Source: Streptomyces fumigatiscleroticus (lineage in GTDB: Bacteria > Actinomycetota > Actinomycetes > Streptomycetales > Streptomycetaceae). Taken from it: 64,000 nucleotides of DNA. The notes beneath the pieces were generated by a model. The model ran no database searches. It saw nothing but the letters and a program-made list of their open reading frames with translations, and was not told the origin of the DNA. The stretch covers positions 682,001 through 746,000 of the forward strand of contig NZ_BMQF01000002.1 in the NCBI RefSeq assembly GCF_014647975.1, written 5' to 3'. A program made the translations under genes and the position numbers. Below are positions 34,782 to 45,460 of this stretch, one piece after another. Within the stretch, counting starts at the first letter, position 1; every line of letters starts with the position of its first letter.

Positions 34782-35474
34782 TCAACGGGCGCTGACCACC
34801 ACCGTTTTCGCCACCTTGTCGTGCAGGCCCTGCTTGTAGGGCTTGTCGAAGAAGCTCCAGCCGCCCGCGACGATCGTCCACACACAGGCACAGCAGAAGG
34901 CGAACGGGAGCCAGAGCACCGCCGAGCGGATCAGGGCGGTCTGCACGGACGGGGTGGCGCCGTCGTCGAGGTCGGCCACCCGCAGACCGAGCCACCTCTT
35001 GCCCAGCGTCTGGCCCGACCTGGCGATCATGAAGGTGTCGTAGGCCGTGAACAGGACCGCGGCGATGACGGACTGCCCGAGCGACCTGCTCGCCTCGATC
35101 CGGTCGCTGTCCATCTGGTACTCGCTGACACCGAAGGCCAGGGTGAGCAGCCACACCACGACGCCCACCAGGATCATGTCGATGATCCTCGCGAGCGTGC
35201 GCCGGCCGCTGTCCCCGAGCGGCGGCATGCCGGGCGGCGGCCCGCCGGGGTAGGGCCCGCCACCGCCGTACGGGTCACCACCGTAGGGGCCGCCCGCGTA
35301 AGGGGGCGGCTGGCCGCCGTACGGGGAGCCCGCCCCGGGCGGCGGGGCCTGGCCGCCGGGCGGGGTGTCGTACGGCGACCCCGAGCCCCGGCCCGTACCA
35401 CCGGGCGGGGGCTGCTTCCTGAACGGGTCTTCCTCCGGCGGCTCACCGGAGCCGGGAGGCGATTCACTGCTCAT
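34782..35474 (-). CDS. RDD family membrane protein with Pro/Gly-rich N-terminus
   Basis: This is a 230-residue protein. The first 85 residues are a disordered Pro/Gly/Tyr tail with repeats of the GGPYGGDPYGG kind. The RDD domain follows, with its namesake Arg-Asp-Asp region as RRTLARIIDMILVG, then three membrane helices and the conserved GQTLGKRWLGLRV and closing FFDKPYKQGLHDKVAKT motif. RDD proteins have been linked to ion transport, but most are uncharacterised. It is adjacent to a second RDD gene on the same strand (130-bp gap). Confidence 0.88.
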   Translation of the reverse strand: MSSESPPGSGEPPEEDPFRKQPPPGGTGRGSGSPYDTPPGGQAPPPGAGSPYGGQPPPYAGGPYGGDPYGGGGPYPGGPPPGMPPLGDSGRRTLARIIDMILVGVVVWLLTLAFGVSEYQMDSDRIEASRSLGQSVIAAVLFTAYDTFMIARSGQTLGKRWLGLRVADLDDGATPSVQTALIRSAVLWLPFAFCCACVWTIVAGGWSFFDKPYKQGLHDKVAKTVVVSAR

Positions 35475-35603
35475 GGCCCGAGTCGACCGCGAACCCCCGG
35501 GTACCGCATCCGGCAGGCAGCCGTCCGGGCTACCGAATCATCCGCCTTCGCCGCCGTACCGGCGGGGCCCGCTACGAACGTATGTCTGCTCGTACGTCTG
35601 TAC

Positions 35604-37274
35604 TCATCCGGCCACGAAGGTGTGGGCCGCCTTGTCGTGCCAGCACTGGTGCCACGGCCTGTCGAAGAGGCACCAGACGACTCCCACCACGCCGACGACG
35701 AGCAGTCCCGGAATGCTGTAGACCAACCAGCGGCGCAGGGCCGCGCCGAACGCCGGGGGCTCGTGGCCCTCGATGTCCCGCACCTCCAGCTTGAGCAGCC
35801 TCTTGCCCAGGGTGCGACCCCATTTCGCGGTGGGCAGCGCCTCGTAGACGACGCCGAAGAGCAGCAGGACGGCCAGCACGATGCCCAGGTACACGGAGGT
35901 CGTGCCGTCGAGCAGCCAGACGGTGACGGTCTCGCCGGAGAGTTTGGCCGCGTCGATCTTCTCGTCGACGTGGTCGACGGCCTTGGTGCCGAGCGGCACG
36001 GCGGCCACGGCGGTGACGGCGGCCAGGACCACGGTGTCCAGCAGCCGGGCGGCCAGCCGCTTGCCGAGCGCCGCGGGGCGGGCCGCCGCCTGCCGCCGGG
36101 CGGCCGCCTGGAACACGTCCTCGACCGGCGGCTTCCAGGGCGCGACGGGCTGCTCCTCGGCGCCCGAGCCCGCGAGCCGGTGCACCTGCTGTGCCCAGGA
36201 GGACTGTCCGCCGCCGGGTCCGGTGGTCAGCGGGGTGGAGACGGGGGCGGAGGGGGCGGCGGGGGCGGCGGGGGCGGCGGGCTGGGTGCCCGCGCCGGCC
36301 TGTGCGGCGGCGGCACGGGCGGCGGCCGCCGCGCCGGCGTTGAAGCCGGGCCCCTGGGCGGGAGCCGCAGGGGTGCCGGGCGCGGCGCCCGACGGTCCCT
36401 TGCGCGGGGTGACGGCGCGGAAGGTGAGGGTGCCCCGGTCCTCCTTGGGGGCGGCGGACGCCGGGCCGTCCTCGGGCGTGCCCGTCGGCCGGCGGAACAC
36501 GAACGTGTTGCCCGCGGCCCCGGCGTCGGAGCCGCCCGCGCCCGGCCCGGCGGGCGGAACGGCCGTCGAGCCGTCGGCACCCGGGGGCACGCCGTCCGGC
36601 TGGGGGGAGGCGGAGGGCTGGGGGGAGGCGGCACGCGGGCCGGCGGGCGCGGAAGCGGCGGCAGGCTGCGGACCGGCCGGCGAGACACCCGGGGACGGGG
36701 CGCCCGGCGGATGCGGGGCACCGGCGGCGGACTGCGGGCCGGCGGGCGCGGAAGCGGCGGCGGACTGCGGCCCCGCCGGCGCGGCGCCCGCGGACGCGGT
36801 ACCCGGCGGATGCGCGGCGGCGGGCGAGGGAGTGAGCGGCGGGGTGCCCGCCGGTCGCTGGGGCGCGGGCGCCGTCGCGGGAGGCGTGTCCGCCGGGGCG
36901 GACGCGTGCGGGACGCGGGGGTCGGCGGCCTGGGGGGCTCCCCAGGAGACGCGGTGGTCCTGGTCGCCGCCGAAGCCGGACTGGTGGGAGCGGTCGGCGC
37001 CCCAGGCGGACGCCGGTTCGGGGCCGCTACCGGGCCGGGCCGCGTCGGCCGGGTCCTCGTCGAAGAAGTGCGGGCCGGTCTCCTCGACGGAAGGCCGGTC
37101 CGGGCGCGCGCCCGGGGGCGGCGCGAGCGGCTCGCCGTCCTGGGGCGCCGGACGGCTGGTGCCGGGCACCCAGGCGGCACCGTTCCAGTACCGGACATAT
37201 CCAGGAATGGACGGGTCCGGGTAATACCCTTCGCGGGGCCTGTCGTCACCGGGGGCCGGGGTTGGGGCGCTCAT
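35604..37274 (-). CDS. RDD family membrane protein with DUF2510 domain and long disordered linker
   Basis: This is a 556-residue protein. Residues 11-38 form a DUF2510 motif (GYYPDPSIPGYVRYWNGAAWVPG). A disordered Pro/Ala/Gly linker of about 330 residues follows, and the C-terminal 170 residues are an RDD domain: LAARLLDTVVLAAVTAV, a middle helix, WGRTLGKRLLKLEVRDIEG and the final LFDRPWHQCWHDKAAHTFV. The GKRLLKL and WHDKAAHT motifs match the adjacent RDD protein, so the two are paralogues. ATG 37274 is the likely start. Confidence 0.87.
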   Translation of the reverse strand: MSAPTPAPGDDRPREGYYPDPSIPGYVRYWNGAAWVPGTSRPAPQDGEPLAPPPGARPDRPSVEETGPHFFDEDPADAARPGSGPEPASAWGADRSHQSGFGGDQDHRVSWGAPQAADPRVPHASAPADTPPATAPAPQRPAGTPPLTPSPAAAHPPGTASAGAAPAGPQSAAASAPAGPQSAAGAPHPPGAPSPGVSPAGPQPAAASAPAGPRAASPQPSASPQPDGVPPGADGSTAVPPAGPGAGGSDAGAAGNTFVFRRPTGTPEDGPASAAPKEDRGTLTFRAVTPRKGPSGAAPGTPAAPAQGPGFNAGAAAAARAAAAQAGAGTQPAAPAAPAAPSAPVSTPLTTGPGGGQSSWAQQVHRLAGSGAEEQPVAPWKPPVEDVFQAAARRQAAARPAALGKRLAARLLDTVVLAAVTAVAAVPLGTKAVDHVDEKIDAAKLSGETVTVWLLDGTTSVYLGIVLAVLLLFGVVYEALPTAKWGRTLGKRLLKLEVRDIEGHEPPAFGAALRRWLVYSIPGLLVVGVVGVVWCLFDRPWHQCWHDKAAHTFVAG

Positions 37275-37506
37275 GTCCGTCGTCCCGTATCTGCTCGGGG
37301 GTCGTATGGGAGCTTCCACATCTATCAGACGGGCGCACTCCGCACCGCCGGTCCCGCTGGACCCACCCCTTCACGGACAACCTCGTACACGTACTTCACA
37401 CGAGGGAGAAGGGTTCGGGCTCACTCGCGTAATGCCGGGGGCCGAGTCGGCTCTCCACCCGTACGGGTCCGCGCACGGCGGCCCGTACCAGAGAGGAGAC
37501 GACGCC

Positions 37507-37920
37507 ATGCGCCATGCCGTGGTGGAGCGGGAAGTGGAACTGCGGTACATCCTGTCGCCGGAGAAGAGCGTTCCGGTGCCGGCCCGGCTGGGCTACCGCA
37601 CCGACGACCCCTACGCCGTCCACATCACCTTCCACATCGACTCCGGGCATCCCGTGTGCTGGACGTTCGCCCGCGAGCTGCTGGTGGAGGGGGTGTTCCG
37701 GGCGAGCGGGAGCGGGGACGTGCGGGTGTGGCCGGCCCGGTCCGGCGGGCACGGCGTCGTGCTGATGGCGTTCACCTCCCCGGCCGGCCGTGCGCTGCTC
37801 CAGGCACCGGCGGCGCAGGTGGCGGCCTGGCTGGAGCGGACGCTGCGGGCGGTGCCGCCGGGGACGGAGGGCGAGCGGCTCGGCCTCGACGACGGGCTGG
37901 ACGGGCTGCTCGCCCGGTGA
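37507..37920 (+). CDS. ssgG: SsgA-like protein (SALP), probably SsgG
   Basis: This is a 137-residue member of the streptomycete-specific SsgA family, which positions septa and controls sporulation-linked wall synthesis. The conserved core is evident: LSPEKSVPVPARLGYRTDDPYAVHITFH, WTFARELLVEGVFRASGSGDVRVWP, and VLMAFTSPAGRALLQAP followed by a PPGTEGE motif. A GAGAGGAG site precedes ATG 37507. The subtype SsgG rests on remembered gene order (next to a GlcD-type oxidase), not on a tree. Confidence 0.88.
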   Translation: MRHAVVEREVELRYILSPEKSVPVPARLGYRTDDPYAVHITFHIDSGHPVCWTFARELLVEGVFRASGSGDVRVWPARSGGHGVVLMAFTSPAGRALLQAPAAQVAAWLERTLRAVPPGTEGERLGLDDGLDGLLAR

Positions 37921-37929
37921 GCGGCGGGG

Positions 37930-39339
37930 TCAGAACAGCTTGCCCGGGTTGAGGATGCCCAGCGGGTCGAAGACCTGCTTGACCGCCCGCTGCATCTCCA
38001 CGCCGACCGGGCCGAGCTCGCGCGCCAGCCACTCCTTCTTCAGGACGCCCACGCCGTGCTCGCCGGTGATGGTGCCGCCGAGTTCCAGGCCGAGGGCCAT
38101 GATCTCGTCGAAGGACTCGCGGGCGCGCCGGGACTCGTCGGGGTCGGCCGCGTCGAAGCAGACCGTGGGGTGGGTGTTGCCGTCACCGGCGTGGGCGCAG
38201 ACCCCGATGGTGAGCCGGTACTTCTCCGCGATCCGCTCGACGCCCTCCAGCATGTGGCCGAGCCGGGAGCGGGGCACGCACACGTCGTCGATCATCGTGG
38301 TGCCCTTGACCGCTTCCAGGGCGGTGAGCGACATCCGCCGCGCCTGGAGCAGCAGTTCGGACTCGGCGGCGTCCTCGGCGGGAACGACCTGGGTGGCGCC
38401 GGCCGCCTCGCACAGCGCGCCGACGGCGGCCAGGTCGGCGACCGGGTCGGGGGTGTCGAAGGCGGCCAGCAGCAGCGCCTCGGTGGTCTCCGGCAGGCCC
38501 ATGCGGGCCAGGTCGTTGACGGCCCTGACCGTCGTACGGTCCATGAGTTCGAGGAGGGAGGGGACGTGGCCGCCCGCCATGATCCGGCACACGGCGTCGC
38601 AGGCCGCGGCGGCCGAGGGGAACTCGGCGGCCAGCACCAGCTGCTCCGGCGGCTTCGGCTTCAGCGCCAGCACCGCCCGGACGACGACGCCGAGCGAGCC
38701 CTCGGAGCCGACGAAGAGACGGGTGAGGTCGTACCCGGCGACGCCCTTCGCCGTGCGGCGGCCGGTGGTCAGCAGGCGGCCGTCGGCGAGGACGACGTCC
38801 AGGCCGAGGACGTACTCGGCGGTCACCCCGTACTTCACGCAGCACAGGCCGCCGGAGGCCGTGCCGATGTTGCCGCCGATGGTGCACATCTCCCAGCTGG
38901 AGGGGTCCGGCGGGTAGGAGAGGCCGTGTTCGTTCACCGCGCGGGAGAGGGTGGCGTTCAGGACGCCCGGTTCCACGACGGCGACGCGGTCGACCGGGTT
39001 GATCTCCAGGATGCGGTCCATCTTGGTCAGGGACAGCACGATGCAGCCCTCGGTGGCGTTGGCCCCGCCGGACAGGCCGGTGCGGGCGCCCTGCGGGACG
39101 ACCGGGACGCGCAGCTCGGTGGCGGTGCGCAGGACGTGCTGGACCTGTTCGACGGTGCGCGGCAGGACCACCACGGCGGGGGCGCCGGCCGGGCAGAAGC
39201 TCGCCATGTCGTTGGCGTAGGAGGCCGTGACGTCGGGGTCGGTGAGGACCGACCCGGGCGGCAGGGCGCCGAGCAGCCGGTCGACGAGGTCGCCGGTCGC
39301 TGCCGTGTCTTCGTCGCGGGGCGCTTCGATGCGGCTCAT
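37930..39339 (-). CDS. FAD-linked oxidase of the GlcD/D-lactate dehydrogenase family
   Basis: This is a 469-residue flavoenzyme of the VAO/PCMH fold. The FAD-binding segment contains VVPQGARTGLSGGANATEGCIVLSL (in order), then PPDPSSWEMCTIGGNIGTASGGL, which forms the pyrophosphate pocket, and the Gly-rich LFVGSEGSLGVV. The C-terminal cap includes VCAHAGDGNTHP and GEHGVGVLKKEWL, with the His ligands typical of GlcD/D-2-hydroxyacid dehydrogenases. It likely oxidises a 2-hydroxyacid such as glycolate or D-lactate; the exact substrate is unknown. ATG 39339 lacks an obvious ribosome site. Confidence 0.9.
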   Translation of the reverse strand: MSRIEAPRDEDTAATGDLVDRLLGALPPGSVLTDPDVTASYANDMASFCPAGAPAVVVLPRTVEQVQHVLRTATELRVPVVPQGARTGLSGGANATEGCIVLSLTKMDRILEINPVDRVAVVEPGVLNATLSRAVNEHGLSYPPDPSSWEMCTIGGNIGTASGGLCCVKYGVTAEYVLGLDVVLADGRLLTTGRRTAKGVAGYDLTRLFVGSEGSLGVVVRAVLALKPKPPEQLVLAAEFPSAAAACDAVCRIMAGGHVPSLLELMDRTTVRAVNDLARMGLPETTEALLLAAFDTPDPVADLAAVGALCEAAGATQVVPAEDAAESELLLQARRMSLTALEAVKGTTMIDDVCVPRSRLGHMLEGVERIAEKYRLTIGVCAHAGDGNTHPTVCFDAADPDESRRARESFDEIMALGLELGGTITGEHGVGVLKKEWLARELGPVGVEMQRAVKQVFDPLGILNPGKLF

Positions 39340-39436
39340 GATCACAGGTTCGCACCGGGGGCCATCGGTGTGAACCCGTCGGCGGCATGCTTCGGCCGAC
39401 CGGTGTGTGGTCGTCGTACTGACGCACAGTGACGCC

Positions 39437-40876
39437 ATGGACAAGAACCAGTGGGAGGCTTCCGTACGGCGGTGCCGTGCGCCCGCCCGGCGGCGCACGC
39501 TGCTCGCCTCGGCCGCCGGGTGCGTCGCGCTCGGCGGGGTGCTGTCGCTGCTGCCCGGCGGACGGGCGGGGATGCCGCCGCCCGCGCCGGGACCCGGCAG
39601 ACAGGCCATGAACGCGGTCACCGACGGGCGGCCGGCCGCGCTGCCCGACCTGGCGGCGCTGATCGGCGCCCGGGAGGCGCAGGTGCGGGCGCAGCCGCGG
39701 GACGCGCGGGCGTGGGCGGTGCTCGGGGCGGCGTATGTGGAGCAGGGGCAGCGGGCGGCGGACGCCGCGTACTATCCGCGGGCCGAGGAGGCGCTGCGCA
39801 GGTCGCTGACGGTACGGACGGGGCGGCACGCCCGCACGGCGGACACGCTGACGGCGCTGGACGGGCTGGCGGCGCTGGCCGTGGCGCGCCGGGACTTCTC
39901 CGAGGCCCGCAAGTGGGGCGAGTCCGCCCGGGAGCTGGATCCGGCGCGGTGGACGACGCGGGGGCTGCTGATCGACGCGTACACCGGGCTCGGTGACCGC
40001 AAGGAGGCGCGGCGGCAGCTGGGCCGGCTGCTGGAGCTGCGCACGGATCCGGCGGTGCGGGCGCGGACCGCCGCCGTCTACTGGGACCGGGGCTGGCGGG
40101 AGGACGCGCAGGCCCAGCTCGCCGACGCGGCGGCGGGGGCCCGCTCCCCGGCGGAGCGGGCGGCGTATCTGGAGCGGGCCGGGCAGCTGGCGTGGGAGCG
40201 CGGGGAGCGCGAGGAGGCGCTGCGGCACTTCCAGGAGGCGGTGCGCACCGATGCCGACCAGCGGGCGGCGCAGGCCGGTCAGGGGCGGGCGCTGGCGGCG
40301 CTGGGGCGGACCTCGGAGGCGCTGGCCGCCTACCGGATGGCCTACGCCAAGCAGCCGTGTCCCCGCTACGCGCTGGAGCTGGGCGAGCTGTACGAGTCGC
40401 TGGGGCTCGGGCAGGCGGCGCGGGTCCAGTACGACCTGGTGCGGACCGGGGTGCGGGAGGCGGCCGAGGGCGGGGCCGACGAGGGGCTGGTGCTGGGGCA
40501 GCTGGAGGCGGACCACGGGAACCCGCGCACCGCGGTGCGGCGACTGCGGGCCGAGTGGCAGCGGCAGCCGGGGATCGCGGTGACCGACGCGCTGGGCTGG
40601 GCGCTGCACCGGGCGGGGCGGCACAAGGAGGCCCTGTCCTTCGCCCGGACGGCGACGGACGACTCCCACGGGGGCGGGGTGCGCAGCGCGCCGTACGTCT
40701 ATCACCGGGGCATGATCGAGCGGGCGCTGGGGATGGACGGTTCCGCCCGGCGGCATCTGGAGGAGGCGCTGCGGATCAATCCGTACTTCTCGCCGCTGCG
40801 GGCGCCTGCGGCGAGGGCGGCCCTGGCGGAGCTGGGCGAGCCGTCGCTGAAGGACGCGCCGGAGCCGGGCGGATGA
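39437..40876 (+). CDS. Tetratricopeptide-repeat protein, membrane-anchored
   Basis: This 479-residue protein has a hydrophobic helix near residues 22-40 (LLASAAGCVALGGVLSLL), a Pro-rich linker, and about nine TPR units in the rest. Clear TPR features include ALGGAYVEQG-like, AYTGLGDRKEARRQLGRL, GQLAWERGEREEALRHFQEAV and GWALHRAGRHKEALSFA. It probably scaffolds protein contacts outside or at the membrane. No partner is evident in the neighbourhood, and it is convergent with hpd. Confidence 0.8.
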   Translation: MDKNQWEASVRRCRAPARRRTLLASAAGCVALGGVLSLLPGGRAGMPPPAPGPGRQAMNAVTDGRPAALPDLAALIGAREAQVRAQPRDARAWAVLGAAYVEQGQRAADAAYYPRAEEALRRSLTVRTGRHARTADTLTALDGLAALAVARRDFSEARKWGESARELDPARWTTRGLLIDAYTGLGDRKEARRQLGRLLELRTDPAVRARTAAVYWDRGWREDAQAQLADAAAGARSPAERAAYLERAGQLAWERGEREEALRHFQEAVRTDADQRAAQAGQGRALAALGRTSEALAAYRMAYAKQPCPRYALELGELYESLGLGQAARVQYDLVRTGVREAAEGGADEGLVLGQLEADHGNPRTAVRRLRAEWQRQPGIAVTDALGWALHRAGRHKEALSFARTATDDSHGGGVRSAPYVYHRGMIERALGMDGSARRHLEEALRINPYFSPLRAPAARAALAELGEPSLKDAPEPGG

Positions 40877-40928
40877 CCGCCGCGCCGTGATTACGGGAGC
40901 GTGGCGGCCGTCCTTCCCGTCAGGGATC

Positions 40929-42678
<1,750 letters not shown>

Positions 42679-42700
42679 CCGACCCGGGAGGACGACGGGT

Positions 42701-43348
42701 GTGAACTTCTGGGAGTACCTGGGCAGCCGTCACCAGCAGCTGCTCGTGGACGCCTACCAGCACGCGAGCGCCGTCTTCCAGTGCATGGTGGCGGCGACCG
42801 TGATCGGGGTGCTGATCGGGGTGGTCACCTACCGCAGCGACTGGGCCGGGAACCTGGCGACCACGGTCACCTCCACGATCCTGACCGTTCCGTCGCTCGC
42901 CATGATCGGCCTGCTGATCCCGGTGGTGGGGCTGGGCGTGCCGCCGACGGTGACCGCGCTGACGCTGTACGGGCTGCTGCCGATCGTGCGCAACGCCGTC
43001 GTCGGGCTGCGCGGGGTCGACCCGGCACTGGTGGACGCGGCCCGCGGCATCGGGATGTCGCGCCCGGCCCGGCTGCTGCGGGTGGAGCTGCCGCTGGCCT
43101 GGCCGCCGATCCTGACCGGGGTGCGGGTCTCCACACAGATGCTGATGGGCATCGCGGCCATCGCCGCGTACGCCTCCGGACCCGGGCTCGGCAACGAGAT
43201 CTTCCGCGGGATCGGCTCGCTGGGCAGCAGGAACGCGCTCAACCAGGTGCTCGCCGGGACGCTCGGGATCATCGTCCTCGCGCTGCTGTTCGACGCCGTA
43301 TACGTCCTGATCGGGCGGCTGACCATTCCCAGGGGGATCCGTGCCTGA
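42701..43348 (+). CDS. Betaine/choline ABC importer, permease 1 (OpuCB-like)
   Basis: This 215-residue permease has six helices and the EAA loop VDAARGIGMSRPARLLRVELPLAWPPILTGV that docks to the ATPase. GTG 42701 follows a GGGAGG box 9 nt away. The next gene starts 8 bp before its stop. The unit of two permeases, one ATPase with CBS domains and one binding lipoprotein is the OpuC/OsmU plan for compatible-solute uptake. Confidence 0.9.
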   Translation: MNFWEYLGSRHQQLLVDAYQHASAVFQCMVAATVIGVLIGVVTYRSDWAGNLATTVTSTILTVPSLAMIGLLIPVVGLGVPPTVTALTLYGLLPIVRNAVVGLRGVDPALVDAARGIGMSRPARLLRVELPLAWPPILTGVRVSTQMLMGIAAIAAYASGPGLGNEIFRGIGSLGSRNALNQVLAGTLGIIVLALLFDAVYVLIGRLTIPRGIRA

Positions 43349-44585
43349 GACCGCCGGTGGCACCACGGGCGCCACGATCGAGCTGGAGAACCTCACCAAG
43401 CGCTACCCCGGCCATCCGCAGCCGGCCGTCGACGACGTCACCATGGAGATCAGGGCGGGCGAGACGGTCGTGTTCGTCGGCCCCTCGGGGTGCGGGAAGT
43501 CCACCACCCTGAAGATGATCAACCGGCTGATCGAGCCGACGAGCGGCCGGATCAGCATCAACGGCGAGGACGTCACCCATATCGACCCGGTGCGGCTGCG
43601 CCGGAAGGTCGGCTACGCCATCCAGTCCTCCGGGCTGTTCCCGCACATGACGGTCGCGCAGAACATCGCGCTGGTGCCGAGGATGACCGGCTGGTCCCGG
43701 CCACGGATCCGGGACCGGGTGGCGGAGATGCTCGACCTGGTCGGGCTGGACCCCGCCGAGTTCCACGGCCGGTATCCGCGCCAGCTCTCCGGCGGCCAGC
43801 AGCAGCGGGTGGGCGTGGCCCGGGCGCTCGCGGCCGATCCGCCGGTGCTGCTGATGGACGAGCCGTTCGGGGCCGTCGACCCGATCACCCGCGACCATCT
43901 CCAGGACGAGCTGATCCGGCTCCAGCGCGAGCTGCACAAGACGATCGTCTTCGTCACCCACGACTTCGACGAGGCGATCAAGCTGGGCGACCGGATCGCC
44001 GTGCTGCGCGAGCGGTCCCACATCGCGCAGTTCGACACCCCGGAGGCCATCCTCACCAACCCGGCCGACGACTTCGTCTCCGGTTTCGTCGGCGCCGGGG
44101 CGGCGCTGAAGCGGCTGAACCTGTCCCGGGTACGGGATGTGGAGATCACCGACCTTCCGGTCGCGACCGTCGACGACCCGTTGCAGACCGTCTTCGACCG
44201 GCTCCGGGAGAGCGGCACCAACGAGATCCTGCTGCTCGACCGGCGCGGCCGTCCCTACAAGTGGCTCAGACGCGGCGACCTGATGCGGGCCCAGGGCTCA
44301 CTGGCCCGGGCGGGCGCGCTGGTGACCGACACCGTCACCCGGGACGCGACGCTCCGGGACGCGCTGGAGGCGGTCCTCACCGACAACGCGGGACGAGTGG
44401 CGGTCACCGGGCGGCACGGCGAGTACACGGGCGTCGTCGACGTGCAGACGCTGATGAACTCCGTGCACGAGCTGCTGGAGGCCGACCGGCTGGACGCGCT
44501 GGAGCACCAGCACGACCTGGAGGAGTCGCGGGCCGCGCGGACCCATGCCGAGCAGGAGGGCGGCGCAGGGGGGCGGACGGAGTGA
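43341..44585 (+). CDS. Betaine/choline ABC importer, ATPase with CBS domains (OpuCA-like)
   Basis: This is a 414-residue nucleotide-binding subunit. Walker A GPSGCGKSTT, Q-loop, signature LSGGQQQRVGVARAL, Walker B LLMDEPFGAVD and switch His VTHDFDEA are all standard. The C-terminal 110 residues are two CBS domains (VATVDDPLQTVFDRLRESGTNEILLLDRRGR and DNAGRVAVTGRHGEYTGVVDVQTLM), which gate similar importers by ionic strength or c-di-AMP. It overlaps the upstream permease by 8 bp and the next gene by 4 bp. Confidence 0.94.
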   Translation: MPETAGGTTGATIELENLTKRYPGHPQPAVDDVTMEIRAGETVVFVGPSGCGKSTTLKMINRLIEPTSGRISINGEDVTHIDPVRLRRKVGYAIQSSGLFPHMTVAQNIALVPRMTGWSRPRIRDRVAEMLDLVGLDPAEFHGRYPRQLSGGQQQRVGVARALAADPPVLLMDEPFGAVDPITRDHLQDELIRLQRELHKTIVFVTHDFDEAIKLGDRIAVLRERSHIAQFDTPEAILTNPADDFVSGFVGAGAALKRLNLSRVRDVEITDLPVATVDDPLQTVFDRLRESGTNEILLLDRRGRPYKWLRRGDLMRAQGSLARAGALVTDTVTRDATLRDALEAVLTDNAGRVAVTGRHGEYTGVVDVQTLMNSVHELLEADRLDALEHQHDLEESRAARTHAEQEGGAGGRTE

Positions 44586-45460
44586 GGACCTCTTCCGGCC
44601 GGCGGCTCGTGGCCGGGCACGGGGCCGCGGGGCCCGGGACCACCGGGCCCGGCCTCCGGGACGACGGCGAGGACGGCGAGGACGGGCGTCGGGCTCCGCC
44701 GCCGTCGCCGCCCGCGACCCGGCGGCGGGTGACCTGGCAGAAGCTGACGTTCCTGCCGGTGGTGCTGGTGGCAGTGCTGCTGGCCACCTGGCTGTGGTTC
44801 CGGCAGGCCGACCTGGACGCGCTCAGCGAGAACGCCCTGTCGGACGGCCGGGTCACCAAGGCCCTGTGGCAGCACGTCGAACTGACGGTGATCTCCACCT
44901 TCTTCGTGCTGGTCATCGCCATTCCGCTGGGCGTCCTGCTGACCCGCCGGGCGTTCCGCAGGGCGGCACCGGTGGCGATGGCGATCGCCAACACGGGCCA
45001 GGCCACCCCGGCGATCGGCCTGCTGGCGCTGCTGGTGATCTGGCTGGGCATCGGCATGCGGGCCGCCCTGATCGGCATCATCGTCTACGCGGTCCTGCCG
45101 GTGCTGTCCAACACCATCGCGGGCCTGAAGGCCAACGACCCCACCCTGCTGGAGGCGGCCCGCGGCATCGGCATGTCCCCGCTGGGCGTGCTGACCCGCG
45201 TCGAACTGCCGCTGGCCGTGCCGCTGATCCTGGCGGGCGTGCGTACGGCCCTGGTCCTCAACGTCGGTACGGCGACGCTGGCGACCTTCGGCGGGGGCGG
45301 CGGCCTGGGCGTACTGATCACCACCGGGATCACCAGCCAGCGGATGCCGGTGCTGCTGCTCGGCTCGGTCCTCACGGTCGCCCTCGCCCTGCTGGTGGAC
45401 TGGCTGGCCTCGCTCGCCGAACTGCTGCTGCGGCCCCGGGGCCTGGAGGTGGGCGCATGA
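44582..45460 (+). CDS. Betaine/choline ABC importer, permease 2 (OpuCD-like)
   Basis: This 292-residue permease has an atypical acidic, Pro-rich cytosolic N-terminus of about 50 residues, then six helices and the EAA loop LEAARGIGMSPLGVLTRVELPLAVPLILAGV. GTG 44582 overlaps the ATPase stop (GTGA). It pairs with the first permease. Confidence 0.92.
   Translation: MRTSSGRRLVAGHGAAGPGTTGPGLRDDGEDGEDGRRAPPPSPPATRRRVTWQKLTFLPVVLVAVLLATWLWFRQADLDALSENALSDGRVTKALWQHVELTVISTFFVLVIAIPLGVLLTRRAFRRAAPVAMAIANTGQATPAIGLLALLVIWLGIGMRAALIGIIVYAVLPVLSNTIAGLKANDPTLLEAARGIGMSPLGVLTRVELPLAVPLILAGVRTALVLNVGTATLATFGGGGGLGVLITTGITSQRMPVLLLGSVLTVALALLVDWLASLAELLLRPRGLEVGA

Noticed and set aside
34821..37952. Very long plus-strand frame (about 1,040 codons) opposite the two RDD genes
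   Set aside because: It is the antisense shadow of GC-rich, Pro/Ala-coded genes; composition is Arg/Gly-rich with no family pattern, and the minus-strand RDD domains are clear.
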